From Candidatus Andeanibacterium colombiense (GTDB taxonomy: Bacteria > Pseudomonadota > Alphaproteobacteria > Sphingomonadales > Sphingomonadaceae), in the NCBI GenBank assembly GCA_029202985.1, contig CP119316.1:744001-808000 (forward strand): a DNA stretch of 64,000 bases, read 5' to 3'. The notes under the pieces are model-generated. The model made no database searches. It had not been told where the DNA came from and was given only the letters and a program-made list of their open reading frames with translations. Positions 32,223-42,743 of this stretch are shown here, one piece after another. The position numbers and the translations under genes are program-made. Each line of letters starts with the position of its first letter. The first letter of the stretch is position 1.

Positions 32223-32804
32223 TCACGCCGCTTCCTTCTCGGCCGACTGCTCGGCGGGGAACGGGAAACCGAACAGGCGCAGCAGCTCGCGCGCCTCGTC
32301 GTCGGTCTTCGCGGTGGTGGTGACGATGATGTCCATCCCACGCACCTTCTCGATCTTGTCGTAGCTGATCTCGGGGAACACGATCTGCTCCTTGAGACCC
32401 ATCGCATAATTGCCGCGCCCGTCGAAGCTCTTCGGGTTCAGGCCGCGAAAGTCGCGGATACGGGGCATTGCGATGGTGACGAGGCGGTCGAGGAATTCGT
32501 ACATGCGTTCGCGGCGCAGGGTGACCTTGCAACCGATCGGCATGCCTTCACGCAGCTTGAACTGCGCGATCGACTTCTTCGCCTTGGTGATCACCGGCTT
32601 CTGGCCCGCGATCAGTTCCATTTCCTCGGCCGCCGTCTGGACCTTCTTCTTGTCCTGGCTGGCTTCGCCGACGCCCATATTGAGCGTGATCTTTTCCAGC
32701 TTCGGCACTTCGAGCGCGTTCTTGTAACCGAACTTCTCGGTCATCGCCTTCGCGATCTCTGCCTCATAGCGCTGCTTGAAGCGCGGAGTATACTTGTCAG
32801 CCAT
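32223..32804 (-). CDS. rplE: 50S ribosomal protein L5
   Basis: This 193-aa protein carries the L5 motifs TLNMGVGEASQDKK, GQKPVITKAKKSIAQFKLRE and GLNPKSFDGRGNYAMGLKEQ. It binds 5S rRNA and contacts the P-site tRNA. Its start overlaps the rplX stop by 8 nt. The last residues (AEQSAEKEAA) form a short acidic tail. Confidence 0.97.
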   Translation of the reverse strand: MADKYTPRFKQRYEAEIAKAMTEKFGYKNALEVPKLEKITLNMGVGEASQDKKKVQTAAEEMELIAGQKPVITKAKKSIAQFKLREGMPIGCKVTLRRERMYEFLDRLVTIAMPRIRDFRGLNPKSFDGRGNYAMGLKEQIVFPEISYDKIEKVRGMDIIVTTTAKTDDEARELLRLFGFPFPAEQSAEKEAA

Positions 32805-33117
32805 CGATCGTCTCCCCGGACTTCACGGCCACACGGACCTTCTTGTCGCCCTTGGTGTCGAAACGGACGCGGGTTGCCGCGCCGGTCTTCGGATCGGCCA
32901 GGCCCACGTTCGAGATGTGCATCGGAGCCTCGCGGCGGTCGATGCCGCCCTGCGGGTTCGTCTGCGTCGGCTTGCGGTGGCGCGCGGCGACATTGACGCC
33001 CTGCACCAACACCTTGTCGTCCTTCGGGAAGACCTGCATCACCGTTCCGGTGCGGCCCTTGTCCTTGCCCGTGCGAACGACGACGGTGTCGCCCTTCTTG
33101 ATCTTAGCGCCGGCCAT
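32797..33117 (-). CDS. rplX: 50S ribosomal protein L24
   Basis: This 106-aa protein starts MAGAKIKKGDTVVVRTGKDKG split at the KOW-type motif and continues with VNVAARHRKPTQ. The ATG at 33115-33117 is chosen because it matches the family start; the frame is open further upstream through rplN. It is an assembly-initiator protein of the 50S subunit. Confidence 0.96.
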   Translation of the reverse strand: MAGAKIKKGDTVVVRTGKDKGRTGTVMQVFPKDDKVLVQGVNVAARHRKPTQTNPQGGIDRREAPMHISNVGLADPKTGAATRVRFDTKGDKKVRVAVKSGETIDG

Positions 33118-33485
33118 CACAGCACCTCCGGTGCAAGCGAGATGATCTTCATGAAGCCGCGGCCGCGCAGTTCGCGCACCACGGGTCCGAAGATACGAGT
33201 GCCGATCGGCTCTTCGTTCTTGTTCACCAGCACCGCGGCGTTGGTGTCGAAGCGGATCACCGAACCGTCGGGACGGCGGACGTCCTTGCGGGTACGCACG
33301 ATCACCGCGCGGTGAACGTCGCCCTTCTTGACGCGGGCACGCGGCTGCGCCTCCTTGACGGAGACGACGATGACATCGCCGACGCCGGCGGTACGACGCT
33401 TGGAGCCGCCCAGCACCTTGATGCACTGGACGCGCTTCGCGCCGCTGTTATCCGCGACCTCGAGATTGGATTGCATCTGGATCAT
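33117..33485 (-). CDS. rplN: 50S ribosomal protein L14
   Basis: This 122-aa protein starts MIQMQSNLEVADNSGAKRVQ and ends with RELRGRGFMKIISLAPEVL, both diagnostic of L14. It lies at the subunit interface. Its stop overlaps the rplX start by 1 nt. Confidence 0.98.
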   Translation of the reverse strand: MIQMQSNLEVADNSGAKRVQCIKVLGGSKRRTAGVGDVIVVSVKEAQPRARVKKGDVHRAVIVRTRKDVRRPDGSVIRFDTNAAVLVNKNEEPIGTRIFGPVVRELRGRGFMKIISLAPEVL

Positions 33486-33546
33486 CGATCCGGTTCCTTC
33501 TCACTGGCTTGCCGGAACAAGTCCGGCAGTTCCAAAAATCTGTTGC

Positions 33547-33828
33547 TTACGCGTCGGCTTCGAGATTGGCTTCGAGCGCCGTGCCCTTGCCCGCATTCAC
33601 GCGGTCGAGAACTTTCCACGTCTTGGTCTTCGAAATCGGGCGGGTCTCTTCGATCCGCACGGTCTCTCCGGCCTTGAACTCATTCGCCTCGTCATGGGCG
33701 TGGTACTTCTTCGAGCGGCGGATGATCTTCCCGTAGAGCGGGTGCTTCACCTTGCGCTCGACCTTGACCGTGACGGTCTTGTCGGTCTTGTCGGAGACGA
33801 TGGTCCCAACCAGGATACGCTTCGGCAT
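33547..33828 (-). CDS. rpsQ: 30S ribosomal protein S17
   Basis: This 93-aa protein has MPKRILVGTIVSDKTDKTVTV at its N terminus (first 20 residues clear) and YHAHDEANEFKAGETVRIEE, standard for S17. It ends with a short extension (GKGTALEANLEADA). It lies between rpmC and rplN. Confidence 0.97.
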   Translation of the reverse strand: MPKRILVGTIVSDKTDKTVTVKVERKVKHPLYGKIIRRSKKYHAHDEANEFKAGETVRIEETRPISKTKTWKVLDRVNAGKGTALEANLEADA

Positions 33829-33838
33829 CGTCTAACTC

Positions 33839-34045
33839 CTAAGCCTTGGCGGCCGCGGAGCGTTGGCTCTGCAGCGTCTTGATGCGCGCGATCTGGCGGC
33901 GGACTTCCTTGACCCGGGCAGGACGCTCGAGCTGGTTGGTCGCGGCCTGGAAGCGCAGGTTGAACTGCTCGCGCTTGAGCTCGCCGAGGTCGTCGGAAAG
34001 CTGTTCGTCGGTCTTCACCTTGAGGTCATCGATTGCGGACATCAT
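33839..34045 (-). CDS. rpmC: 50S ribosomal protein L29
   Basis: This 68-aa helical protein has the L29 motif LGELKREQFNLRFQAATNQL and RVKEVRRQIARIKT. The first ATG overlaps the rplP stop as ATGA; a second ATG follows directly. L29 lies near the peptide exit tunnel and contacts trigger factor. Confidence 0.96.
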   Translation of the reverse strand: MMSAIDDLKVKTDEQLSDDLGELKREQFNLRFQAATNQLERPARVKEVRRQIARIKTLQSQRSAAAKA

Positions 34046-34476
34046 TCACCCTCCAGGTGCGAGGTGTCGCCCAGGCGGGCCACGACCTTGGTCTTGATCG
34101 GCAGCTTCATCGCAGCGCGTTCGAAAGCTTCGGCGGCCAGCGGGCCGGCAACGCCGTCGAGTTCGAACAGGATCCGGCCGGGCTTGACCCGGGCGGCCCA
34201 GAATTCGATCGCGCCCTTGCCCTTGCCCTGGCGGACTTCGGCGGGCTTCTTGGTCACCGGCACATCCGGGAAGATCCGGATCCACAGGCGCCCCTGGCGC
34301 TTGATGTGGCGCGTGATCGCGCGGCGGGCCGCTTCGATCTGGCGTGCGGTGATCCGCTCGGGCTCCATCGCCTTCAGGCCATAGGAGCCGAAGTTCAACG
34401 TGGCGCCGCCCTTGGCAACGCCCTTGATCCGGCCCTTGAATGCCTTGCGGAACTTGGTTTTCTTCGGTTGCAGCAT
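34042..34476 (-). CDS. rplP: 50S ribosomal protein L16
   Basis: This 144-aa protein starts MLQPKKTKFRKAFKGRIKG and has RITARQIEAARRAITRHIKR and WIRIFPDVPVTKKPAEVRQG. L16 organises the A-site region of 23S rRNA. It lies between rpsC and rpmC in standard order. Confidence 0.98.
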   Translation of the reverse strand: MLQPKKTKFRKAFKGRIKGVAKGGATLNFGSYGLKAMEPERITARQIEAARRAITRHIKRQGRLWIRIFPDVPVTKKPAEVRQGKGKGAIEFWAARVKPGRILFELDGVAGPLAAEAFERAAMKLPIKTKVVARLGDTSHLEGE

Positions 34477-34488
34477 TGTTCGGGTCCC

Positions 34489-35196
34489 TTAACGGCGGTC
34501 TTCGCGCGCGGGGCGCACGCCGGAGGTCTGCGCGTCCATCATCAGGCGGTCCTGCGCCATCGGATCGTGGCCGAAGATCTCGCCCTTGAAGACCCAGACC
34601 TTGATTCCGATGATGCCATAGGCGGTCAGCGCTTCAGCTGACGCGTAATCGACATTCGCGCGCAGCGTATGGAGCGGCACGCGGCCTTCGCGATACTGCT
34701 CGACGCGGGCGATTTCGGCGCCACCGAGACGGCCGCCGCACATCACCTTGATGCCTTCGGCACCGAGACGCATGGCCGACTGCATCGCGCGCTTCATCGC
34801 GCGGCGGAAAGCGATACGGCGAATCAGCTGATCGGCGATGCCCTGGGCAACGAGCTTGGCATCGATTTCCGGCTTGCGGATCTCGACGATGTTCAGCTTC
34901 ACTTCGCTGGCGGTGATCTTCGAAAGCTGGCTCCGCAGCTTCTCGATATCCGCACCCTTCTTGCCGATGATCACACCGGGGCGCGCGGCATAGATGCTGA
35001 CGCGGCACAGCTTCGCCGGACGCTCGATCACGATCTTCGAGATCGCGGCCTGCGGCAGGGTGTCGTTCACGAACTTGCGGATCGCGATGTCTTCCTTGAG
35101 CAGCTTCGCATAGTCGCGCCCTTCGGCGTACCAGCGACTGTCCCAGGTGCGGTTGATCTGCAGGCGCAGGCCGATCGGATTGCTCTTATGACCCAT
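34489..35196 (-). CDS. rpsC: 30S ribosomal protein S3
   Basis: This 235-aa protein starts MGHKSNPIGLRLQINRTWDS and carries the KH-domain motif PGVIIGKKGADIEKLRSQLS, then MQSAMRLGAEGIKVMCGGRL. It forms part of the mRNA entry channel. It lies 2 nt after rplV. Confidence 0.98.
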   Translation of the reverse strand: MGHKSNPIGLRLQINRTWDSRWYAEGRDYAKLLKEDIAIRKFVNDTLPQAAISKIVIERPAKLCRVSIYAARPGVIIGKKGADIEKLRSQLSKITASEVKLNIVEIRKPEIDAKLVAQGIADQLIRRIAFRRAMKRAMQSAMRLGAEGIKVMCGGRLGGAEIARVEQYREGRVPLHTLRANVDYASAEALTAYGIIGIKVWVFKGEIFGHDPMAQDRLMMDAQTSGVRPAREDRR

Positions 35197-35198
35197 GA

Positions 35199-35576
35199 TC
35201 AGGCCTCCTCGACTTCGCGGACGACGATGCGCAACCGGCTGAACGGCTTAAGGATGCGCGTGGACTTGCCGCGGCCGCGCGTGGCGAACCGCTTCATGGT
35301 GACCGACTTGCCAACGCTGGCCTCGGCAACGACGAGCGCGTCGACGTCGAGGTTGTGGTTGTTCTCGGCATTGGCGATCGCCGAGGCGAGCACCTTCTTC
35401 GCATCCTGCGCCATCGCCCGCTTGGAGAAGGTCAGGATGTTGAGGGCCTCTTCGGCCTTCTTGCCGCGGATCAGACCGGCGACGAGGTTGAGCTTCTGGG
35501 CGGAACCACGGATGGTGGTGCCGACCGAGAGCGCTTCCTTCTCACCGACGCGACGGGGAGCTTTCTGCTTGCCCAT
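35199..35576 (-). CDS. rplV: 50S ribosomal protein L22
   Basis: This 125-aa protein has the L22 core AQKLNLVAGLIRGKKAEEAL and ANAENNHNLDVDALVVAEAS, with the loop RFATRGRGKSTRILKPFSR that lines the exit tunnel. It overlaps rpsS by one base. Confidence 0.97.
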   Translation of the reverse strand: MGKQKAPRRVGEKEALSVGTTIRGSAQKLNLVAGLIRGKKAEEALNILTFSKRAMAQDAKKVLASAIANAENNHNLDVDALVVAEASVGKSVTMKRFATRGRGKSTRILKPFSRLRIVVREVEEA

Positions 35577-35854
35577 TAGCGCTTACCCTTCTTGTCGGCT
35601 GCGTGGCCCGGGAAAGTACGCGTGGGTGCGAACTCGCCGAGCTTGTGGCCGACCATTTCCTCGCTCACCGAGACGGGGATGAATTTGTGACCGTTATAGA
35701 CGTTGAACGTCAGCCCGACGAACTGCGGCAGGACGGTGGAGCGGCGCGACCAGGTCTTGATCGGACCGGCGCGGCCACTCTGTTCCTGAGCGTCCTCTGC
35801 CTTCTTCAGCAGGCTGAGTTCGACGAACGGGCCTTTCCAGACGGAACGAGCCAT
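35576..35854 (-). CDS. rpsS: 30S ribosomal protein S19
   Basis: This 92-aa protein starts MARSVWKGPFVELSLLKKAE and has VYNGHKFIPVSVSEEMVGHK and GEFAPTRTFPGHAADKKGK. The ATG at 35852-35854 fits the family; the frame is open upstream into rplB. It lies in the head of the 30S subunit. Confidence 0.98.
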   Translation of the reverse strand: MARSVWKGPFVELSLLKKAEDAQEQSGRAGPIKTWSRRSTVLPQFVGLTFNVYNGHKFIPVSVSEEMVGHKLGEFAPTRTFPGHAADKKGKR

Positions 35855-35859
35855 GGCGC

Positions 35860-36696
35860 TTACCTCTTCTTCTTGGCGTGACGCGAACGGATGATCATCT
35901 TGTCCGTCGCCTTGTTGTGACGGGTCCGCGCACCCTTGGTCGGCTTGCCCCACGGAGTAACCGGATGACGGCCACCGCTGGTGCGGCCTTCACCACCACC
36001 ATGCGGGTGATCGACCGGGTTCTTGGCGACACCGCGGGTGAGCGGCTTGACGCCCATCCAGCGGCGGCGACCGGCCTTGGCCAGCGTCTGGTTGGAGTTG
36101 TCGGGGTTCGAAACCGCGCCAACCGTGCCCATGCAATCGCCGCGCAGGTAACGCTGTTCGCCCGAGTTCAGGCGGACGATCACCAGGCCGCGGTCACGGC
36201 CGACAAGCTGGACGTAAGTCCCCGCCGAACGGGCGATCTGGCCGCCCTTGCCCGGCTTCATCTCGATGTTGTGGCAGATCGTGCCGACCGGCATCTGGCT
36301 GAGCAGCATTGCGTTGCCCGGCTTCACGTCGGTCTTTTCGCCCGCGATCACCTGATCGCCGACCGCCACGCGCTGCGGTGCGAGGATATAGGCGAGTTCG
36401 CCGTCCTCATACTTGAGCAGCGCGATGAAGGCGGTGCGGTTGGGATCGTATTCGATCCGCTCCACGGTCGCCGGAACGCCCCACTTGCGACGCTTGAAGT
36501 CGACAAAGCGATACTTCTGCTTGTGACCGCCGCCGATGCCGCGCGAAGTGACGTGGCCCTTGTTGTTGCGTCCGCCAGTCTTGCTCTTGCCTTCGGTAAG
36601 CGCCTTGACGGGCTTGCCCTTGAACAGGCCCGAGCGATCGACCAGCACGAGGCCGCGACGCGCGGGGCTTGTCGGTTTGTAGTTCTTGAGTGCCAT
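35860..36696 (-). CDS. rplB: 50S ribosomal protein L2
   Basis: This 278-aa protein has the L2 motifs GRNNKGHVTSRGIGGGHKQK, RIEYDPNRTAFIALL and NPVDHPHGGGEGRTSGGRHP with the conserved histidine important for peptidyl transfer. It lies between rplW and rpsS in the S10 order. Confidence 0.98.
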   Translation of the reverse strand: MALKNYKPTSPARRGLVLVDRSGLFKGKPVKALTEGKSKTGGRNNKGHVTSRGIGGGHKQKYRFVDFKRRKWGVPATVERIEYDPNRTAFIALLKYEDGELAYILAPQRVAVGDQVIAGEKTDVKPGNAMLLSQMPVGTICHNIEMKPGKGGQIARSAGTYVQLVGRDRGLVIVRLNSGEQRYLRGDCMGTVGAVSNPDNSNQTLAKAGRRRWMGVKPLTRGVAKNPVDHPHGGGEGRTSGGRHPVTPWGKPTKGARTRHNKATDKMIIRSRHAKKKR

Positions 36697-36707
36697 CGTT
36701 CCGCGCC

Positions 36708-37022
36708 TCAGATACCGCTGGTGACGTCGATCGGATCCTGGCCTTCGGCCAGCGTCACGATCGCTTTTTTGCTGTCGGAGCGCGAATAGGGCTTGCCCTT
36801 CCAGCGCTTGGTCTTGCCCTTGGAGACGATCGTGTTGACCGTCTTCACCTTGGTGTCGAACAGCGCTTCGACCGCAGCCTTGATCTGCGGCTTGGTGGCG
36901 CTCTCGGCAACCTTGAACACCACCGCGTTATGCTCGGAAAGCAGGGTCGACTTCTCGGTGATGTGGGGCGCGAGGATCACGTTGTAATGACGGGTGTCCA
37001 CGTCCTGCTGCTTCTTAGCCAT
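36708..37022 (-). CDS. rplW: 50S ribosomal protein L23
   Basis: This 104-aa protein has HITEKSTLLSEHNAVVFKVA and VNTIVSKGKTKRWKGKPYSR. L23 docks trigger factor and SRP at the exit tunnel. It overlaps the end of rplD by 8 nt. Confidence 0.97.
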   Translation of the reverse strand: MAKKQQDVDTRHYNVILAPHITEKSTLLSEHNAVVFKVAESATKPQIKAAVEALFDTKVKTVNTIVSKGKTKRWKGKPYSRSDSKKAIVTLAEGQDPIDVTSGI

Positions 37023-37644
37023 TGAACCGCGCCTCCAGTTTTTCGACCGCCGCGCGGGTCAGCACCAGCGTATCATGCTTGAGGATGTCATAGACGTTGG
37101 CACCGATCGCCGGGAGGACGTTGATGTCCTTCAGGTTGCCGGCGGCAGTCGCGAAGCTGCTGCTCACGCTTTCGCCGTCGATCACCAGCACCTTCTTGCC
37201 CCAACCCGCATTGGCGAGCTGAACGGCGAGAAACTTGGTCTTGGCATCCTTGATATCGAGCGTGTCGATAATCACCAGGCCGTCCTTAGCCTTGGCCGAC
37301 AGCGCCATCTTGAGACCGAGCGCACGGATCTTCTTGTTCAGCGACACGTCGAATTCACGACGGCGCGGACCGTGGGCCTTACCACCACCGATGAAGATCG
37401 GGGCCTTGCGATCGCCGTGACGGGCGGTGCCGCCACCCTTCTGGCGGCCGAACTTCTTGCCGGTGCGGGCGACATCCGAACGCTCGCGAGCCGCGCGGGC
37501 GATACCGCGGCGATTCTCGAGCTGCCAGGTGACGACGCGGTGGAGGATGTCGGCACGCGGCTCGAGGCCGAATACCGCATCCGACAGCTCAAGGTCGGCA
37601 TCCTTGGCCGCCTTGCCGTCGAGGGTCTGAACCTTGACCTTCAC
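37015..37644 (-). CDS. rplD: 50S ribosomal protein L4
   Basis: This 209-aa protein has the L4 tunnel-loop region RSDVARTGKKFGRQKGGGTA, ARHGDRKAPIFIGGGKAHGP and the C-terminal VYDILKHDTLVLTRAAVEKL. In enterobacteria L4 represses the S10 operon through its leader; the structured gaps upstream of rpsJ and rplC here would be the places to look. Confidence 0.98.
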   Translation of the reverse strand: MKVKVQTLDGKAAKDADLELSDAVFGLEPRADILHRVVTWQLENRRGIARAARERSDVARTGKKFGRQKGGGTARHGDRKAPIFIGGGKAHGPRRREFDVSLNKKIRALGLKMALSAKAKDGLVIIDTLDIKDAKTKFLAVQLANAGWGKKVLVIDGESVSSSFATAAGNLKDINVLPAIGANVYDILKHDTLVLTRAAVEKLEARFNG

Positions 37645-37646
37645 GA

Positions 37647-38531
37647 TCAGGACTCCTTGCTGTCGTCGCCGCCGGCAGTGCCGTCGGCTTCGTTATTCTT
37701 GTCGCCGACCGCGGGGGTGACGTCGTCACCGGCCCCGGCCTGCTGATCGTGAAGCAGTTCCTGCTGCTGCTCCGGCGAAACCTGCTCGTGCACTTCGTGC
37801 TCGGCGGCGTGATCGACCATGCCGGCCGGCGCTTCTTCCGCGTGGAGCGTCGCCTTGTCCTGCAGGATCGCACCCGGGAACGGAGCGCCCTCGGGCAGCG
37901 GAACCTTGACGGAATCGCGAACCAGCAGCCAGCCGTTCTTCGAACCGGGGACCGAGCCCTTGACGAAGATCAGGCCGCGCTCGTCATCCGTGCGGACGAT
38001 TTCGAGGTTCTGCTGGGTGCGTTGACGGTCGCCCATGTGGCCGGCCATCTTCTTGCCCTTGAACACACGGCCCGGATCCTGGCGGTTGCCGGTCGAACCG
38101 TGAGCACGGTGGCTGATGGAAACGCCGTGGGTGGCGCGCATGCCGCCGAAGCCCCAGCGCTTCATCGCGCCCTGGAAACCCTTGCCCTGGGTGTCTCCGG
38201 TGATGTCCACAAGCTGGCCGGGAAGGAAGTGCGACGCCGCGATGGTCGAACCGACCGCCAGAACCGCGTCTTCCGAAACGCGGAATTCCGCGACCTTCTT
38301 TTTCAGCGGAACCTGCGCCTTCGCGAAATGCTCGCGCTGCGGCTTGGCGACGTTCTTTTGCTTGGCTTCGCCCGATCCGACCTGGAGCGCGGTGTAACCG
38401 TCGGTCTCCCCGGTGCGAATCGAAACGACCTGGCAATTGTCCAGCGCCAGGACGGTGACGGGCACATGGCGGCCGTCTTCCTGGAACAGGCGGGTCATCC
38501 CGACTTTTTTAGCGATCACGCCAGTGCGCAT
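37647..38531 (-). CDS. rplC: 50S ribosomal protein L3 with acidic C-terminal extension
   Basis: The core matches L3: MRTGVIAKKVGMTRLFQEDG, GFQGAMKRWGFGGMRATHGV and SISHRAHGSTGNRQDPGRVF. The protein is 294 aa, against about 210 for E. coli L3. The last 63 residues or so (from EEAPAGMVDHAAEHEVHEQV onward) are acidic, Gln/Asp/Gly-rich and probably disordered. The ATG at 38529-38531 is the family start; upstream in-frame codons are not L3-like. L3 initiates 50S assembly. Confidence 0.97.
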   Translation of the reverse strand: MRTGVIAKKVGMTRLFQEDGRHVPVTVLALDNCQVVSIRTGETDGYTALQVGSGEAKQKNVAKPQREHFAKAQVPLKKKVAEFRVSEDAVLAVGSTIAASHFLPGQLVDITGDTQGKGFQGAMKRWGFGGMRATHGVSISHRAHGSTGNRQDPGRVFKGKKMAGHMGDRQRTQQNLEIVRTDDERGLIFVKGSVPGSKNGWLLVRDSVKVPLPEGAPFPGAILQDKATLHAEEAPAGMVDHAAEHEVHEQVSPEQQQELLHDQQAGAGDDVTPAVGDKNNEADGTAGGDDSKES

Positions 38532-38795
38532 GACCAATTCTCCTAAACAGAGGCCTGCCGGACCATCCGGCAGGCTTGTCAGCCCAATTGTCACGCATCA
38601 CCCCGTCCGGGCTGAAATGCTTCCCGCCGCCATGAAAGGCTTGGGGAAACGAGACGGGGGACGCGGCCCGGAACGAATCCGGCGGTATCCCTATGTCCGC
38701 GGAAGGATGAACCTTCCGAAACTTGCGTTCCTGCGAGGCAGGAACCGGGGCGGTTGACCCCTCCCCAGACTTTCGCCGGGGGGCTCGCTCACCAG
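38532..38795 (-). promoter_or_regulatory. structured 264-nt gap between rpsJ and rplC
   Basis: Three perfect hairpins lie in this gap: 38553-38562 / 38566-38575 (10-bp stem, 3-nt loop, followed on the minus strand by CTCTGTTTAGG near the rplC ribosome-binding site), 38727-38734 / 38738-38745, and 38701-38706 / 38712-38717. No gene is seen. In most bacteria rpsJ and rplC are nearly adjacent. The hairpin next to rplC could act as an attenuator or translational operator. Confidence 0.6.
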
Positions 38796-39107
38796 TTAGG
38801 CGAGCTTGATCTCGACATTCACGCCGGCAGCCAGATCGAGCTTCATCAGCGCGTCGACCGTCTGGGCGTTCGGCTGCACAATGTCCAGCAGCCGCTTGTA
38901 GGTGCGCACCTCGAACTGCTCGCGCGACTTCTTGTCGATGTGCGGGCCGCGGTTCACGGTGAACTTTTCGATACGCGTCGGAAGAGGAATGGGGCCCCGG
39001 ATAAGCGCGCCCGTGCGGCGGGCGGTGTCCGCGATCTCGCCAGTCGCCTGGTCGAGTACGCGATGATCAAACGCCTTGAGGCGAATGCGGATATTCTGAG
39101 CTTCCAT
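38796..39107 (-). CDS. rpsJ: 30S ribosomal protein S10
   Basis: This 103-aa protein has IRIRLKAFDHRVLDQATGEI, TRRTGA-like ARRTGALIRGPIPLPTRIEK and SREQFEVRTYKRLLDIV, standard for S10/NusE, which also acts in antitermination. The ATG at 39105-39107 is chosen; another in-frame start is two codons upstream. A terminator-like structure lies 45 nt upstream. Confidence 0.97.
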   Translation of the reverse strand: MEAQNIRIRLKAFDHRVLDQATGEIADTARRTGALIRGPIPLPTRIEKFTVNRGPHIDKKSREQFEVRTYKRLLDIVQPNAQTVDALMKLDLAAGVNVEIKLA

Positions 39108-39151
39108 GTCCAACTACCGATGCGAAAGAGCCTGGGAGCCCTGAAGCCCCC

Positions 39152-39199
39152 AAAAAACAAAGAACCGCCCCGCCTCACCGATCTCTCGGGAAGGGGCGG
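39152..39199 (-). terminator. terminator-like attenuator just upstream of rpsJ
   Basis: On the minus strand CCGCCCC (39193-39199) pairs with GGGGCGG (39165-39171) over a 21-nt loop, followed by a T-rich tract (39152-39163). It lies 45 nt before rpsJ and downstream of the separate tuf terminator. Being second in tandem and so close to rpsJ, it could be a transcription attenuator in an S10 leader or simply a backup terminator for tuf. Confidence 0.6.
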
Positions 39200-39226
39200 C
39201 CCCCAATGCCAGTACAGGCGAAAACG

Positions 39227-39258
39227 CGACCCGCGGGGAACGAATCCCCCGCGGGTCG
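39227..39258 (-). terminator. intrinsic terminator after tuf
   Basis: A perfect 12-bp GC-rich stem (39227-39238 / 39247-39258, 8-nt loop) lies 10 nt after the tuf stop. The minus-strand exit reads CGTTTTCGCC. It should end the str operon. Confidence 0.85.
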
Positions 39259-39268
39259 GGCGCCTATA

Positions 39269-40459
39269 TTACTTAGTGATCTTGCTGACAACCCCCGAAC
39301 CGACGGTGCGGCCGCCTTCGCGAATTGCGAAGCGCAGACCTTCGTCCATCGCGATCGGAGCGATCAGCTTGACGCCGATCGTGACGTTGTCGCCCGGCAT
39401 GACCATCTCGGTGCCCTCGGGGAGGATCACTTCGCCGGTTACGTCGGTGGTGCGGAAGTAGAACTGCGGGCGGTAGTTGGCGAAGAACGGCGTGTGACGG
39501 CCACCTTCATCCTTCGACAGCACGTAGACTTCGGCGTTGAATTCGGTGTGCGGGTTGACCGAACCGGGCTTGGCCAGAACCTGGCCGCGCTCCACGTCGT
39601 CACGGCCGACGCCGCGGATCAGCGCACCGATATTGTCGCCGGCTTCACCGCGATCGAGCAGCTTGCGGAACATTTCGACGCCGGTCACGACCGTCTTCTG
39701 CGTGTCCTTGATGCCGACGATCTCGACTTCGTCACCCACGTTCACAACGCCGGTCTCGACGCGACCGGTGACGACCGTACCGCGACCCGAGATCGAGAAC
39801 ACGTCTTCGATCGGCATCAGGAACGGCTTGTCGACCGGACGGTCGGGCTGCGGAATGAACGAATCGACCGCATCCATCAGGGCAACGATCGAATCCTTGC
39901 CGATGTTGTCGTCGCGACCTTCGAGAGCGGCGAGAGCCGAACCCTTGATGATCGGAATGTCGTCACCCGGGAAGTCGTACTTCGAAAGCAGCTCGCGCAC
40001 TTCGAGTTCGACGAGCTCGAGGAGCTCCTCGTCATCGACCTGGTCGACCTTGTTCATGTAGACGACAAGCGCCGGCACGCCGACCTGACGGGCGAGCAGG
40101 ATGTGCTCGCGGGTCTGCGGCATCGGGCCGTCGGCAGCGTTCACCACCAGGATGCCGCCGTCCATTTGCGCGGCGCCGGTGATCATGTTCTTCACGTAGT
40201 CGGCGTGACCCGGGCAATCGACGTGCGCATAGTGGCGACCGGTGGTCTCGTACTCGACGTGAGCCGTCGAGATCGTGATGCCGCGCTCGCGCTCTTCGGG
40301 AGCCTTGTCGATGTTCGCGAAGTCGACAGCAGCGCCGCCGTGCAGCTCAGCCATCACCTTGGTGATCGCGGCGGTCAGCGTGGTCTTGCCATGGTCGACG
40401 TGACCGATGGTGCCAACGTTGCAGTGCGGCTTGTTCCGCTCGAATTTTGCCTTGCCCAT
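39269..40459 (-). CDS. tuf: elongation factor Tu
   Basis: This 396-aa GTPase delivers aminoacyl-tRNA to the ribosome. It has the P-loop GHVDHGKTTL, the DCPGHADYVKNM switch II, NKVD recognition and the domain II/III motifs GRGTVVTGRVE and VMPGDNVTIGVKLI. It is the last gene of the str operon, after fusA, and is followed by a strong terminator. Confidence 0.99.
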   Translation of the reverse strand: MGKAKFERNKPHCNVGTIGHVDHGKTTLTAAITKVMAELHGGAAVDFANIDKAPEERERGITISTAHVEYETTGRHYAHVDCPGHADYVKNMITGAAQMDGGILVVNAADGPMPQTREHILLARQVGVPALVVYMNKVDQVDDEELLELVELEVRELLSKYDFPGDDIPIIKGSALAALEGRDDNIGKDSIVALMDAVDSFIPQPDRPVDKPFLMPIEDVFSISGRGTVVTGRVETGVVNVGDEVEIVGIKDTQKTVVTGVEMFRKLLDRGEAGDNIGALIRGVGRDDVERGQVLAKPGSVNPHTEFNAEVYVLSKDEGGRHTPFFANYRPQFYFRTTDVTGEVILPEGTEMVMPGDNVTIGVKLIAPIAMDEGLRFAIREGGRTVGSGVVSKITK

Positions 40460-40545
40460 TTTCCTAAACCTCTATCTTCAAATTCGGATCTAAACGGGAG
40501 GCGGCCCCGCTGAATCAGGCGCCGCCCCTAAACTGTCGCCTGCCG

Positions 40546-42639
<2,094 letters not shown>

Positions 42640-42743
42640 GGGTGTTTCCTCGAGGTCGGTGGGGGGCCCCACATGGTGAGGCCGCCCCGATATAGTTACT
42701 GATGTGACCGTTTAAAGACGGCCGGAATGACCAGCGCGCCCGA

